Positions 35,708 through 45,706 of a stretch of DNA of 64,000 nt are shown piece after piece; position 1 is the stretch's first letter; each line of letters opens with the position of its first letter. Under the pieces are notes generated by a model. The model was not told the origin of the DNA. It made no database searches and worked only from the letters and a program-made list of their open reading frames with translations. Source of the stretch: Streptomyces sp. Tue 6430 (GTDB taxonomy: Bacteria; Actinomycetota; Actinomycetes; Streptomycetales; Streptomycetaceae). The stretch lies in NCBI GenBank assembly GCA_021568835.1, contig JAKGSH010000001.1:744001-808000 (forward strand). Reading direction: 5' to 3'. Position numbers and translations under genes: made by a program.

Positions 35708-38500
35708 GCGCCCCGCCCGAGGGCACGTTCGGCGCCCTGCGCACCCAGCTCCAGGACGCGGCGACCGCGTTCGCCGACGGACCCGGCGCCCTGGAGGGGA
35801 TCCTCCGCGGCATCGTCGACGACGTCGAGCGCGCCGTGCGCGAGCCGCTGGAGATCTTCCCGGTCTGCCACCACTCCCCGGCCTCGGCGCTCGCCATGGC
35901 CCGCCGGCTGCGCGAGAAGCAGCCGAAGGTGGTCTACCTGGAACTGTGCGAGGACATGGCGCCCCTCCTCACCGAGCTGCGCAACTGCCGCCTCCCGGTG
36001 GCGGTACAGGCGTTCGCGACCGAGGTGGAGGGCTTCCCCGCCGACTGGTCACCGCTGTCGGTGGTCGCCCCGGTCACCGAGGCCTCCGCCGAGTACCAGG
36101 CGATCGCCTACGCCCTCGACACCCCGGGCGTCGAGCTCGTCCTCGTCGACCGCTCCTCGGACCACGTCTTCCAGTGGGAGACCCCGCCCGCCGCGGACCC
36201 CGACCCCGACGCGCCGCCCGCCGACGAGGAGAGCGTCCTGCACGGCGACGCGGTCGGCGTCGAGATCGGCGACCTGCGGCCCCGCTTCGCCGAACTGGAG
36301 GAACACCTGCTGCGCCACGGCCGGGTGCGGCACTGGTCGGAGTGGTGGCACCAGTACGTCGAACTGCCGCTCGGCGACAGCGACCACGACACCTACCGGC
36401 AGGTCATGCTGCTCATCGGCAGCCTCTTCCGGCGCCTGGCACCCGGCGACCGGCGCCGCGTCCGGGTCGACGAGGACCGCGAACGGTACATGTGGACGCG
36501 GATGCGCGAGCACCTCGCGGCCACCGGCACCGACCCGGCCGACTGCCTCTACGTCTGCGGCGCGTTCCACGCCGCCAGCCGCGTCGAGGAGTTCGGCGTC
36601 GACGGCAGCGACGGCTTCACCATCACCCCGCCCACCCCCACCACGTGGCGGCACGGACTCATCCCCTCCAGCCACGCCGCGATCGAGGCGCAGTTCGGCC
36701 TCGCCGCCGGATCGGTGTCCATCGCCGCGTCCGAATGGGCCAAGAACCTCAAGCGGACCGGCGTGCGGCCGTACCGCCTGGAAGGACAGGCCGGCACGAA
36801 GAAGAGCACCCGGCCGAGGAAGGCGGCCGTGCCCGCGCCGCCCGCCTCCCCGGCCCCGCCGGCCGACCGGCTCACCGGGTTCCTCCGGCGGCCGCCCGCC
36901 CTCGACCCCCTCGACGAGGCCGAACTGCTCGGCTGGTCGGTGGAGATCGTGCGGGCCGCGCGGCGCAACGGCTACCTCGCCTCCACCGCCGACGCCATCG
37001 CCGTGTTCGAGACGTCGATCCTGCTGGCCGGGATGCGCGACCGGGTCCGCCCGACACCGTACGACTTCCAGGACGCGGCCGTCACCTGCATCGAGAAGGA
37101 AGCCGTACCGGGGCGGCGCGACGTCGGCCGGCTCGTCGAGATCATGATGGGCGGCGACCGGATCGGCCAGGTCGGCTACGACGCGCTGCCGCCCCTCGCC
37201 CGGGACGTCCACGACCGGCTCGCCCCGCTGAACCTCAGGCTCCAGCAGCGCGGCGTGCAGCGCGCCCTGCTGGACATCGCCGGCCGGCCCGAACTGGAGC
37301 GCTGCTCCGACGTGCTGTGGATGCTGCGCCGGCTGCTGCCCCAGGGCGCCGCCCGGCCGATCATGGGCGACCGGCGCCTGGGGAGCGCGCCATCCAGGAG
37401 TCCTGGGACCTGGCCCTGGGCACCCACCAGCGCGCCCTCATCGAGCTGGGCTACGAGGGCGTCAGCATCGAGCAGGTCCTGGAACAGCGGCTGCGGCGCG
37501 CCGCGTACGCCCCGCAGGCGACGGCGGCGCAGGTCCTGGAGACCGTCGAGGACGCCGTCCTCCACCTGCGCAGCCGCCGCCTCGCCGACGAGCTGGGCAC
37601 CCGCGCCCTGGAGGTCCTCGCGGCGGAGCGCACCGTGGACGGCGCCCCCGAGGTGCTGCGCCGCGTGCGCCGCCTGCTGGCGTACTACCGCACCGCCGAG
37701 CCGGCCCTGCCGCCGTGGATCGAGTCCTTCGTCACGACCGGCTACGCGCACTACTGCACGCTGCTGCCGACGGCGTTCACCGACGAGGACGCCACCGTCC
37801 GGCAGGTCGCGGCCATGCTGGGGTTCCTCTTCGGCATGGAGGGCCTCGCCCTCTCCCTGGGCTGCGACCGCACGCAACTGGAGCTGGCCCTCGCCCAGTC
37901 CCGTCCGGGGAGCCGTCGCGCACGGCGCTGCTGTGGGCGGCGCAGACCCACCTCGGCACGCTGTCCCGGACGGACCTGCGGGCCCGCTGCGACGAGCTGC
38001 TCGGCAACCCCCTGGTGGTGCCCGCCTATCCGCGCTACCTCAGCGGGTTCGTGCACGCGCTGGAACCGGTGCCGCACCTGGCGGACTTCGTCGTCGAGGC
38101 GGTGTCGAACGCCTTCGCGCGGCTCCCGGACCCGGTGCTGCTGCCCTGGCTGCCGACGCTGATCACCAGTCTGCGGGCGGGCGGCGCGGAACTGGCCCCG
38201 CTGCTGATCCGCGAGGCGGGCCGCGTCTTCCCGGCCCGGCTGGCGGAGCTGGACTCCTGGACACCGCCGTGGCGCGCCCCGCAGGAGCCCGCGGCCGTCC
38301 CGGCGGACCGGCCGGGCGGCGCGGCCCGCGGCGCCGCCCTCCTCCCCGCGCATCCGGCGACGTGCGACGCGCTGGCGGAGCTGCTCGGCTGCGAGGGCAC
38401 CTGGGAGAGCCCCGCCGCGGACACCCCGCCGGGGGCCGCGCTCCTCACCGCCCACCCGGTGACCGCGACGGCGCTGGAGGCACTGCTGGCGGCCGGCTGA
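35704..38500 (+). CDS. DUF5682 family protein, YehM-like (operon gene 4, two apparent frameshifts)
   Basis: 932 residues after adding one G to each of the G4 runs at 37380-37383 and 37907-37910. The repaired joins are DRRLGERAIQESWDL and SRPGEPSRTALLW. The N-terminal part has a conserved look: PLEIFPVCHHSPASALAMAR, KVVYLELCEDMAPLL, DRSSDHVFQWE, then CLYVCGAFHAASRVEEFG, with His and Glu residues that could be catalytic. The C-terminal half is helical repeats. DUF5682 proteins are co-encoded with MoxR and VWA proteins in many bacteria, and the function is unknown. GTG 35704 overlaps the ATPase stop. A perfect hairpin terminator follows 20 bases after the stop, closing the operon. Confidence 0.87.
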
Positions 38501-38520
38501 CGGCGGCCGGCTGACGCGCG

Positions 38521-38563
38521 ACGGGCCGGCGCACCGTGTTCGGGCTGCGGTGCGCCGGCCCGT
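38521..38563 (+). terminator. Perfect 15-bp hairpin terminator of the four-gene operon
   Basis: Arms 38521-38535 and 38549-38563 are exact inverted copies with a 13-base loop. Confidence 0.88.
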
Positions 38564-38827
38564 CCGCTGCCGGACGGACGTCCCCGGGCACCGCCCGGCG
38601 GTGAACGCCCGCCGCGGGAGTGAGGGGAGTGGCGGGAGCGGCCCGACACCCGCCGTCACCGGTGTCGTCGCGGGACGGCGGCCCGACTCCGCATATCAGT
38701 ACGGGAGTTGAGCATCCGTGCGGGCCGGCGTCCCCCGCCCGGGTTGTTCACGGGCACCCGCCGCGTGCGTACGGGTGCACCGGGCAGATCCTCCGTGACA
38801 GAACGCGCGAGGGCGAGGAGCACGCCG

Positions 38828-39481
38828 GTGACCGACGTCTGTTTCAGAGCCGATTTCGCCTCGGACCATCAGTGGGTCGCGGGCCGTTCGTGGGCCTATC
38901 CCGACGGAGGGCCCGTCAACCCCGACGACAACAAACTCGACCACCTCGTGGCGGATCCCGCCTACTCGCGGACCGGCACCTTCCGGGCCACCCGACGCGA
39001 CGACGGCCTCTGGGACACGGGACTGCTCACCACGGAAGGCAGCGACGAGGGCTTCATGGCCCGCACCGGCGACCGGCTCGAGGCCCGGGTGCGGCTGCCC
39101 CTCGAGACCGGGGCCTGGCCCGCCATCTGGACCTGGCGCGACGGCGACCAGGAGATCGACGTCTTCGAGTACCACCCCGACAACCCGGACCTGCTGGAAC
39201 TCTCCAACCACGTCCGGGCCGCCCACCGCTACCACCGCGACGACGCGGTCGCCCCCGGCGCCTGGATCGACCTCGCCGTCGAGTTCGGCGCCCGCAACGT
39301 CGTGTGGTCCCTGAACGGCACGACGGTCTTCGCCGACCGGCGCGGCGTCGGATCGCGCTGGCACGCCTACCTCATCGTCAACCTCTCGGTGTGCGCGGGC
39401 CGTTACCACCCGGAGCCCGACCCGGAGGTGACGGAGATGTCCTTCGAGGTGGCCTCCCTCACCGTCCACCGCCACACCTGA
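38828..39481 (+). CDS. GH16-like beta-glucanase-fold protein without signal peptide
   Basis: 217 residues with the concanavalin-like fold of GH16 enzymes: RLEARVRLPLETGAWPAIWT, then the catalytic motif EIDVFEYH (Glu-x-Asp-x-x-Glu intact), AAHRYHRD, and FGARNVVWSLNGTTVF. GH16 members cut or transglycosylate beta-glucans and galactans and are usually secreted, but this one starts MTDVCFRADFASDHQWVAG with no export signal. The GTG at 38828 follows GAGGAG. An upstream in-frame extension is unsupported. It may act inside the cell, bind rather than cut glycans, or be exported otherwise. Confidence 0.8.
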   Translation: MTDVCFRADFASDHQWVAGRSWAYPDGGPVNPDDNKLDHLVADPAYSRTGTFRATRRDDGLWDTGLLTTEGSDEGFMARTGDRLEARVRLPLETGAWPAIWTWRDGDQEIDVFEYHPDNPDLLELSNHVRAAHRYHRDDAVAPGAWIDLAVEFGARNVVWSLNGTTVFADRRGVGSRWHAYLIVNLSVCAGRYHPEPDPEVTEMSFEVASLTVHRHT

Positions 39482-39653
39482 GCCCGACGTCCCACGGCCC
39501 CGGCCGGCGTGCGGGCACTGTGCCACGGCCCGCGCCCCCCGGCCACCCGGGTGGTGCGGCCGGGCTACGGCGTCCCCCGAACGGCCCGCCCCAGGGGGAC
39601 GCCGGACGCGGCACGCGGTCTTCTGGAGGTACGCCCGACAGAAGGGACGAGCC

Positions 39654-39848
39654 GTGTACGAGATGAAGGTGGGCCTTGCGTCGGGTGGCGGTGAGCATGT
39701 GTGGCACGTGGTGGTCCCGCACCACGGGACGAGCCTGTGCGGCACCGATGTCTCCGCCACCGGCGCGACGGCCACGAACACCACCGACCGCCACTGCACC
39801 CCCTGCATGGTCCATCTGCAGACACTGCTGGACGCCGACCGGAACTGA
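39654..39848 (+). CDS. Small cysteine-containing hypothetical protein
   Basis: 64 residues: MYEMKVGLASGGGEHVWHVV, VPHHGTSLCGTDVS, then HCTPCMVHLQTLL. Cys-x2-Cys plus His residues suggest metal binding. GTG at 39654 is preceded by GAAGGGA at good spacing. I recognise the type as a conserved small protein of Streptomyces but know no function. Confidence 0.75.
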   Translation: MYEMKVGLASGGGEHVWHVVVPHHGTSLCGTDVSATGATATNTTDRHCTPCMVHLQTLLDADRN

Positions 39849-39935
39849 TCCGGCCGGCCCCCCGCGGGACCTCCCGCGTCGCGCCTCCCCCCGGGCCCCG
39901 TCGCCCGGGGGTACGGCCGACGGAGGGACGAAAAG

Positions 39936-40820
39936 GTGCGGGCGCCCGCGACACCGCATCAGATGGGAGGCATGCGAAGGCCCCTGAGAGCGGCGTTCGG
40001 CCGCCTGCGTCTGTACGCGACCGGTCTGCCGGTCGCCCTGTCCATACTCCTCTCCACGCACCAGCCCATATCCCCGCCGGCCCCCGGCGGGGAGCCGCCC
40101 GGCGCCCCCGTTCCCGCCCGCGGGACCGCCCGCATGGGCATGGGCGTCGCCCTCCACGACGGCCGGACCGGCTCCCCCGACACCCGCGCGGCGGCCCGGC
40201 CCGAGGGCGTCGACGTCTCCAGCCACCAGCGCGACGTCGCCTGGACGACGCTGTGGGCCTCCGGTGTCACCTTCGCCTACGTCAAGGCCACCGAGGGAAC
40301 CTCCTACACCAACCCCTACTACGCCCAGCAGTACAGCGGTTCCCGCGCCGTCGGCATGCTCCGCGGCGCCTACCACTTCGCGACGCCCGACACCGCCGGC
40401 GGCGCCGCGCAGGCCGACTACTTCGTCGACCACGGCGGCGGCTGGAGCCCCGACGGCACGACCCTGCCCGGCGTCCTCGACATCGAGTGGAACCCCTACG
40501 GCGACGCCTGCTTCGGCAAGACCCGCGCCTCGATGGTCTCCTGGATCGCGAGCTTCCTCGCCCGCTACAAGGCCCGCACCGGCCGCGACGCCGTCATCTA
40601 CACCGCCACCAGCTGGTGGACCCAGTGCACCGGCGACCACGCCGGGTTCGGCGCCACCAACCCCCTGTGGATCGCCCGGTACGCCGCCACGCCGGGCACC
40701 CTCCCGGCCGGCTGGCCCCACCACACCTTCTGGCAGTACACCTCCACCGGACCCACCGTCGGCGACCACGACCGGTTCAACGGAACCCCGGACGGACTGC
40801 GGAAACTGGCCACCGGCTGA
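39936..40820 (+). CDS. Secreted GH25 lysozyme (N-acetylmuramidase)
   Basis: 294 residues. N-terminal basic and hydrophobic signal sequence (LYATGLPVALSILLSTH), a Pro-rich spacer, then a complete GH25 domain: GVDVSSHQ (first catalytic Asp), FAYVKATEGTSYTNPYY, GAYHFATP, LDIEWNPYG (catalytic Asp/Glu), YTATSWW, PLWIARYA and TFWQYTSTG. It cuts the muramic acid-GlcNAc bond in peptidoglycan. GTG 39936 has a good GGAGGG site 8 bases upstream. Internal ATGs at 39963 and 39972 are less well placed. Confidence 0.92.
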   Translation: MRAPATPHQMGGMRRPLRAAFGRLRLYATGLPVALSILLSTHQPISPPAPGGEPPGAPVPARGTARMGMGVALHDGRTGSPDTRAAARPEGVDVSSHQRDVAWTTLWASGVTFAYVKATEGTSYTNPYYAQQYSGSRAVGMLRGAYHFATPDTAGGAAQADYFVDHGGGWSPDGTTLPGVLDIEWNPYGDACFGKTRASMVSWIASFLARYKARTGRDAVIYTATSWWTQCTGDHAGFGATNPLWIARYAATPGTLPAGWPHHTFWQYTSTGPTVGDHDRFNGTPDGLRKLATG

Positions 40821-40910
40821 CGGCGACGGGCCCGCCGTACCGGCGCCGGGCGTCCGACGACCCGGACCGCACCGGGCATGACCGGTCCGGTCCGGGGGAC
40901 AGGCAGGAGC

Positions 40911-41369
40911 ATGCACACACACCGAGACGGACCCGACCGCGACCACCGCCGCCCCGAAGGGATGAGCGACGACACCGTGCGGGCCCTGGGCGCACTGTCC
41001 AAAGCACTGGAGACGACGGAGCGGGCCAGGGGCCACCTCTACGGATTCCACCAGCTGACCGGCACCGCGGACCTCCAGCTGGACGAGGCGGTCTCCCTCC
41101 TGCGCAGGGCCGGGCACGACGAATGGGCCGAGAAGGTCTCCACCGAGATCCTCGGCCGCAACGTCATCCCCGGCCACTGGACCTTCCAGATCGTCGAGGC
41201 CTACGACCGCACGTACTACGAGGCGTTCAAGCGGCTCGAGCGCGCCGCCGTCGACGAACTGGCCGCGGGCCGGGACCACCTCCACGAGGCGGAGATGAAG
41301 GAAGCCCGCCGTACCGCCGGCCATCCCGACCACACCGCCCGCCCGGAAACGGGGGAGACGCGAGGGTGA
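40911..41369 (+). CDS. Conserved helical hypothetical protein
   Basis: 152 residues, soluble and mostly helical: begins MHTHRDGPDRDHRRPEGM, followed by VRALGALSKALETTERARGH and LYGFHQLTGTADLQLDEAVS. AGGAGC directly precedes ATG 40911. The paired helices (DEAVSLLRRAGHDEWAEKVS; VEAYDRTYYEAFKRLERAAV) suggest a bundle. I know similar proteins in Streptomyces but no function. It ends about 75 bases before pyruvate carboxylase on the same strand. Confidence 0.75.
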   Translation: MHTHRDGPDRDHRRPEGMSDDTVRALGALSKALETTERARGHLYGFHQLTGTADLQLDEAVSLLRRAGHDEWAEKVSTEILGRNVIPGHWTFQIVEAYDRTYYEAFKRLERAAVDELAAGRDHLHEAEMKEARRTAGHPDHTARPETGETRG

Positions 41370-41391
41370 GTGGCCCGACTCACATGGCACT

Positions 41392-41427
41392 CCGGTGACG
41401 GCACCGACACCATGGTCCCGTCACCGG
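41392..41427 (+). other. 10-bp perfect inverted repeat upstream of pyc
   Basis: CCGGTGACGG (41392-41401) and CCGTCACCGG (41418-41427) lie between the previous gene's stop and the pyc ribosome-binding site. It could be a terminator or a regulatory site. Confidence 0.45.
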
Positions 41428-41446
41428 CAGGCTGAAGGGATCCAGG

Positions 41447-44400
41447 ATGTTCCGCAAGGTGCTGGTCGCCAACCGTGGCGAGATCGCGATCCGGGCGTTC
41501 CGCGCCGGCTACGAGCTGGGCGCGCGCACCGTCGCGGTGTTCCCGCACGAGGACCGCAACTCGCTGCACCGGCTGAAGGCCGACGAGGCCTACGAGATCG
41601 GTGAGCCGGGACATCCCGTGCGGGCGTACCTGTCCGTGGAGGAGATCGTCGGCGCGGCGCGCCGGGCGGGCGCGGACGCCGTGTACCCCGGCTACGGGTT
41701 CCTCTCCGAGAACCCCGAACTGGCCCGCGCCTGCGAGGAGGCGGGCATCACCTTCGTCGGACCCGACGCCCGCACCCTGGAACTGACCGGGAACAAGGCC
41801 AGCGCGGTCGCCGCCGCCCGGGCCGCCGGCGTACCCGTCCTCACCTCCTCGCAGCCCTCCGACGACATCGACGAACTGCTCCGCGCCGCCGAGGACATCG
41901 GCTTCCCGGTCTTCGTCAAGGCGGTCGCCGGCGGCGGCGGGCGCGGCATGCGGCGCGTCGAGGACCCGGACCGGCTGCGCGAGTCCGTCGAGGCCGCGTC
42001 CCGCGAGGCGGCGTCCGCGTTCGGCGACCCCACCGTCTTCCTGGAGAAGGCCGTCGTCGACCCCCGCCACATCGAGGTGCAGATCCTCGCGGACGGCGAG
42101 GGCGACGTCATCCACCTCTTCGAACGCGACTGCTCGGTCCAGCGCCGCCACCAGAAGGTCATCGAACTGGCGCCCGCCCCGAACCTGGCACCGGAGCTGC
42201 GGGACCGGATCTGCGCCGACGCCGTCCGCTTCGCCCGCGAGATCGGTTACCGCAACGCCGGCACCGTCGAGTTCCTCCTCGACCGCGACGGCAACCACGT
42301 CTTCATCGAGATGAACCCCCGCATCCAGGTCGAGCACACGGTCACCGAGGAGGTCACCGACGTCGACCTCGTCCAGGCCCAGCTGCGCATCGCCTCCGGC
42401 GAGACCCTGGCCGACCTCGGCCTGTCGCAGGACACGGTCACCCTGCGCGGCGCGGCCCTGCAGTGCCGTATCACCACCGAGGACCCCGCCAACGGCTTCC
42501 GGCCCGACACCGGCCGCATCAGCGCCTACCGCTCGCCGGGCGGGTCCGGCATCCGCCTCGACGGCGGAACCACCCACGCCGGTACGGACATCAGCGCCCA
42601 CTTCGACTCGATGCTCGTCAAACTCACCTGCCGGGGAAGGGACTTCCCGACCGCGATCAACCGCGCCCGGCGCGCCGTCGCCGAGTTCCGCATCCGCGGC
42701 GTGGCCACCAACATCCCGTTCCTCCAGGCCGTCCTGGACGACCCCGACTTCCGGGCCGGGCGGGTCACCACCTCGTTCATCGAGGAACGTCCGCACCTGC
42801 TCACCGCCCGCTCCTCCGCCGACCGCGGCACCAAGCTGCTCACCTACCTCGCCGACGTCACCGTGAACAAGCCGCACGGCGAACGGCCCGACCTGATCGA
42901 CCCCGTCACCAAGCTGCCCCCGCTGCCCGCCGCCGAGCCGCCCGCCGGCTCCCGGCAACTGCTCGTCGACCTCGGGCCCGAGGGCTTCGCCCGCCGGCTG
43001 CGCGAGTCGCCGACGCTCGGCGTCACCGACACCACCTTCCGCGACGCCCACCAGTCGCTGCTCGCGACCCGCGTGCGCACCAAGGACCTCCTCGCCGCCG
43101 CCCCGGCCGTCGCCCACACCCTGCCCCAGCTGCTCTCGCTGGAGTGCTGGGGCGGCGCCACCTACGACGTCGCCCTGCGCTTCCTCGCCGAGGACCCCTG
43201 GGAGCGGCTGGCCGCCCTGCGCGAGGCCGTCCCCAACATCTGCCTCCAGATGCTGCTGCGCGGCCGCAACACCGTCGGCTACACCCCGTACCCGACCGAG
43301 GTCACCGACGCCTTCGTGCAGGAGGCCGCCGCCACCGGCATCGACATCTTCCGCATCTTCGACGCCCTCAACGACGTCGGCCGGATGCGCCCCGCCATCG
43401 ACGCCGTGCGCGAGACGGGCACCGCGGTCGCCGAGGTCGCCCTCTGCTACACCTCCGACCTGTCCGACCCGGGCGAACGCCTCTACACCCTCGACTACTA
43501 CCTGCGCCTGGCCGAGCAGATCGTCGAGGCCGGCGCCCACGTGCTGGCCGTCAAGGACATGGCGGGCCTGCTGCGCGCCCCGGCCGCCGCCACCCTCGTC
43601 TCCGCGCTGCGCCGCGAGTTCGGCCTGCCGGTGCACCTGCACACCCACGACACCGCGGGCGGCCAGCTCGCCACCTACCTCGCCGCGATCCAGGCCGGCG
43701 TGGACGCCGTCGACGGCGCCGTGGCCTCCATGGCCGGGACCACCTCCCAGCCGTCGCTGTCGGCGCTGGTCGCCGCGACCGACCACTCCGACCGCCCCAC
43801 CGGCCTCGACCTCCAGGCCGTCGGCGACCTCGAGCCGTACTGGGAGGGCGTCCGCCGGATCTACGCCCCCTTCGAGGCGGGCCTCGCCTCGCCCACCGGC
43901 CGCGTCTACCACCACGAGATCCCCGGCGGACAGCTGTCCAACCTGCGCACCCAGGCCGTCGCGCTCGGCCTCGGCGACCGCTTCGAGGACATCGAGGCGA
44001 TGTACGCCGCCGCCGACCGCATCCTGGGCCGCCTGGTGAAGGTCACCCCGTCGTCCAAGGTGGTCGGCGACCTCGCCCTGCACCTCGTCGGCGCCGGCGT
44101 GTCCCCGGCCGACTTCGAGTCCCACCCCGACTCCTACGACATCCCGGACTCCGTCATCGGCTTCCTGCGCGGCGAACTGGGCACCCCGCCCGGCGGCTGG
44201 CCCGAGCCGTTCCGCACCAAGGCCCTGCGGGGCCGCGCGGAGGCCAAGCCCGTCACGGAGCTGACCGGCGAGGACCGGGAGGGCCTGGAGAAGTCCCGCC
44301 GCGCCACCCTCAACCGGCTGCTGTTCCCCGGCCCCACCCGCGAGTTCGACACCCACCGCCAGGCCTACGGCGACACCAGCGTCCTGGACAGCAAGGACTT

Positions 44401-44821
44401 CTTCTACGGACTGCGGCCGGGCAAGGAGTACGCCGTCGACCTCGAGCCCGGCGTGCGGCTGCTGATCGAGCTGCAGGCGGTGGGCGAGGCCGACGAGCGC
44501 GGCCTGCGCACCGTGATGTCCTCCCTCAACGGCCAGCTCAGGCCCGTCCAGGTCCGCGACCGGGCGGCCGCCTCCGACCTCCCGGTCACCGAGAAGGCCG
44601 ACCGGTCCCAGCCCGGTCACGTCGCGGCGCCGTTCGCGGGCGTGGTGACGCTGGCGGTCGCCGAGGGCGACGAGGTGGAGGCCGGCGCCACGCTCGCCAC
44701 CATCGAGGCGATGAAGATGGAGGCCGCCATCACCGCCCCGCGCGGCGGCCGGGTCAGCCGCCTCGCCATCAACCGCATCCAGCAGGTGGAGGGCGGCGAC
44801 CTGCTCGTCGAGGTGGGCTGA
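41447..44821 (+). CDS. pyc: Pyruvate carboxylase
   Basis: 1124 residues, the usual full length. Biotin carboxylase and ATP-grasp part (1-450: VAGGGGRGMRRVEDPD, FIEMNPRIQVEHTVTEEVTD), carboxyltransferase (about 525-800: DTTFRDAHQSLLATRVRTKD, LVHLHTHDT-type segment GLPVHLHTHDTAGGQ), PC/OADA domain and C-terminal biotinyl domain with the biotin Lys in EAMKM at residue 1090. It makes oxaloacetate from pyruvate and bicarbonate using ATP, refilling the TCA cycle. ATG 41447 follows GAAGGGA. The whole frame is intact. Confidence 0.98.
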   Translation: MFRKVLVANRGEIAIRAFRAGYELGARTVAVFPHEDRNSLHRLKADEAYEIGEPGHPVRAYLSVEEIVGAARRAGADAVYPGYGFLSENPELARACEEAGITFVGPDARTLELTGNKASAVAAARAAGVPVLTSSQPSDDIDELLRAAEDIGFPVFVKAVAGGGGRGMRRVEDPDRLRESVEAASREAASAFGDPTVFLEKAVVDPRHIEVQILADGEGDVIHLFERDCSVQRRHQKVIELAPAPNLAPELRDRICADAVRFAREIGYRNAGTVEFLLDRDGNHVFIEMNPRIQVEHTVTEEVTDVDLVQAQLRIASGETLADLGLSQDTVTLRGAALQCRITTEDPANGFRPDTGRISAYRSPGGSGIRLDGGTTHAGTDISAHFDSMLVKLTCRGRDFPTAINRARRAVAEFRIRGVATNIPFLQAVLDDPDFRAGRVTTSFIEERPHLLTARSSADRGTKLLTYLADVTVNKPHGERPDLIDPVTKLPPLPAAEPPAGSRQLLVDLGPEGFARRLRESPTLGVTDTTFRDAHQSLLATRVRTKDLLAAAPAVAHTLPQLLSLECWGGATYDVALRFLAEDPWERLAALREAVPNICLQMLLRGRNTVGYTPYPTEVTDAFVQEAAATGIDIFRIFDALNDVGRMRPAIDAVRETGTAVAEVALCYTSDLSDPGERLYTLDYYLRLAEQIVEAGAHVLAVKDMAGLLRAPAAATLVSALRREFGLPVHLHTHDTAGGQLATYLAAIQAGVDAVDGAVASMAGTTSQPSLSALVAATDHSDRPTGLDLQAVGDLEPYWEGVRRIYAPFEAGLASPTGRVYHHEIPGGQLSNLRTQAVALGLGDRFEDIEAMYAAADRILGRLVKVTPSSKVVGDLALHLVGAGVSPADFESHPDSYDIPDSVIGFLRGELGTPPGGWPEPFRTKALRGRAEAKPVTELTGEDREGLEKSRRATLNRLLFPGPTREFDTHRQAYGDTSVLDSKDFFYGLRPGKEYAVDLEPGVRLLIELQAVGEADERGLRTVMSSLNGQLRPVQVRDRAAASDLPVTEKADRSQPGHVAAPFAGVVTLAVAEGDEVEAGATLATIEAMKMEAAITAPRGGRVSRLAINRIQQVEGGDLLVEVG

Positions 44822-45049
44822 ACCGGCCGGGGCCGGTGTCACTCCCCGGCGGTCACGTACCGCCCGCGAAGCCCTCGCCGTCCTCCCGCGGGGCGTCGCG
44901 GCCGGCCCACGCGCCGGACGGTTCCCGCGCCTCGCGCGGGCGGGACGTCACCGGCCCGGACCGGTGGTGGCGCGGACCGGTGGTGGCGCGGGCCGGGTTC
45001 CCGGGCCGCCCGTGCGGCAGGGCCCGCGAGCCCGGCCCGAACGGGAGCC

Positions 45050-45706
45050 CTACGCGTCGGCCGTGCCGCGCGGCCGCACCAGCCCGCTCTCGTACGCCAG
45101 GATCGTGGCCTGTACGCGGTCGCGCAGCCCCAGCTTGGACAGCAGGGCGTTCACGTGGGTCTTCACCGTGCCCGTGGTCACCCCGAGCGCGGCGCCGATC
45201 TCGGCGTTGGCCAGCCCCGCCGCGATGTGCAGCAGGACCTCCTTCTCCCGGGGCGTGAGCGAGGACAGCGCACCGGTGACGGCGGGCGGCCGCGGGGCGC
45301 CCTGCGCGAAGGTGCCGATCAGGCGGCGCGTCACGGTCGGGGCGAGGATGCCCTCCCCGGCGGCGACGACCCGGATCGCGGACAGCAGGTCCTCGGGCAT
45401 GGCGTCCTTGAGCAGGAACCCCGACGCCCCCGCCCGCAACGCCTCGTAGACGTAGGCGTCCAGGTCGAAGGTGGTCAGCACCAGCACCCGCGGCCCGTCC
45501 GGCACCGAGGTGACGAGACGGGTCGCGGTCAGGCCGTCCATGCCGGGCATGCGGATGTCCATCAGCACCAGGTCGGGCCGCTGCTCGGCGGCCAGCGCCA
45601 CCGCCGACGCCCCGTCACCGGCCTCGGCGACCACGGTCAGATCGGGTTCGGCGTCCACGATGGCGGCGAATCCGGCACGGACCACCGCCTGGTCGTCGAC
45701 GACCAT
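45050..45706 (-). CDS. NarL/LuxR-type response regulator
   Basis: 218 residues. Receiver domain with phosphorylatable Asp50 in LVLMDIRMPGMDG, conserved acidic pair (VVDDQ), Thr in LVLTTFD and Lys in FLLKDAMP. The C-terminal LuxR helix-turn-helix (LTPREKEVLLHIAAGLANAE, IGAALGVTTGTVKTHVNALL) binds DNA. It starts within the stop of the kinase gene (TGATG overlap), so the two are translationally coupled and form a cognate pair. Confidence 0.95.
   Translation of the reverse strand: MVVDDQAVVRAGFAAIVDAEPDLTVVAEAGDGASAVALAAEQRPDLVLMDIRMPGMDGLTATRLVTSVPDGPRVLVLTTFDLDAYVYEALRAGASGFLLKDAMPEDLLSAIRVVAAGEGILAPTVTRRLIGTFAQGAPRPPAVTGALSSLTPREKEVLLHIAAGLANAEIGAALGVTTGTVKTHVNALLSKLGLRDRVQATILAYESGLVRPRGTADA

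Noticed and set aside
41392..41427. T-box or other riboswitch before pyc
   Set aside because: Only one 10-bp inverted repeat in about 75 bases. Too little room and no known consensus.
41216..44842. 1200-codon minus-strand open frame opposite pyruvate carboxylase
   Set aside because: Antisense shadow of a certain gene. Repetitive Gly/Val/Asp composition and no ribosome-binding site.
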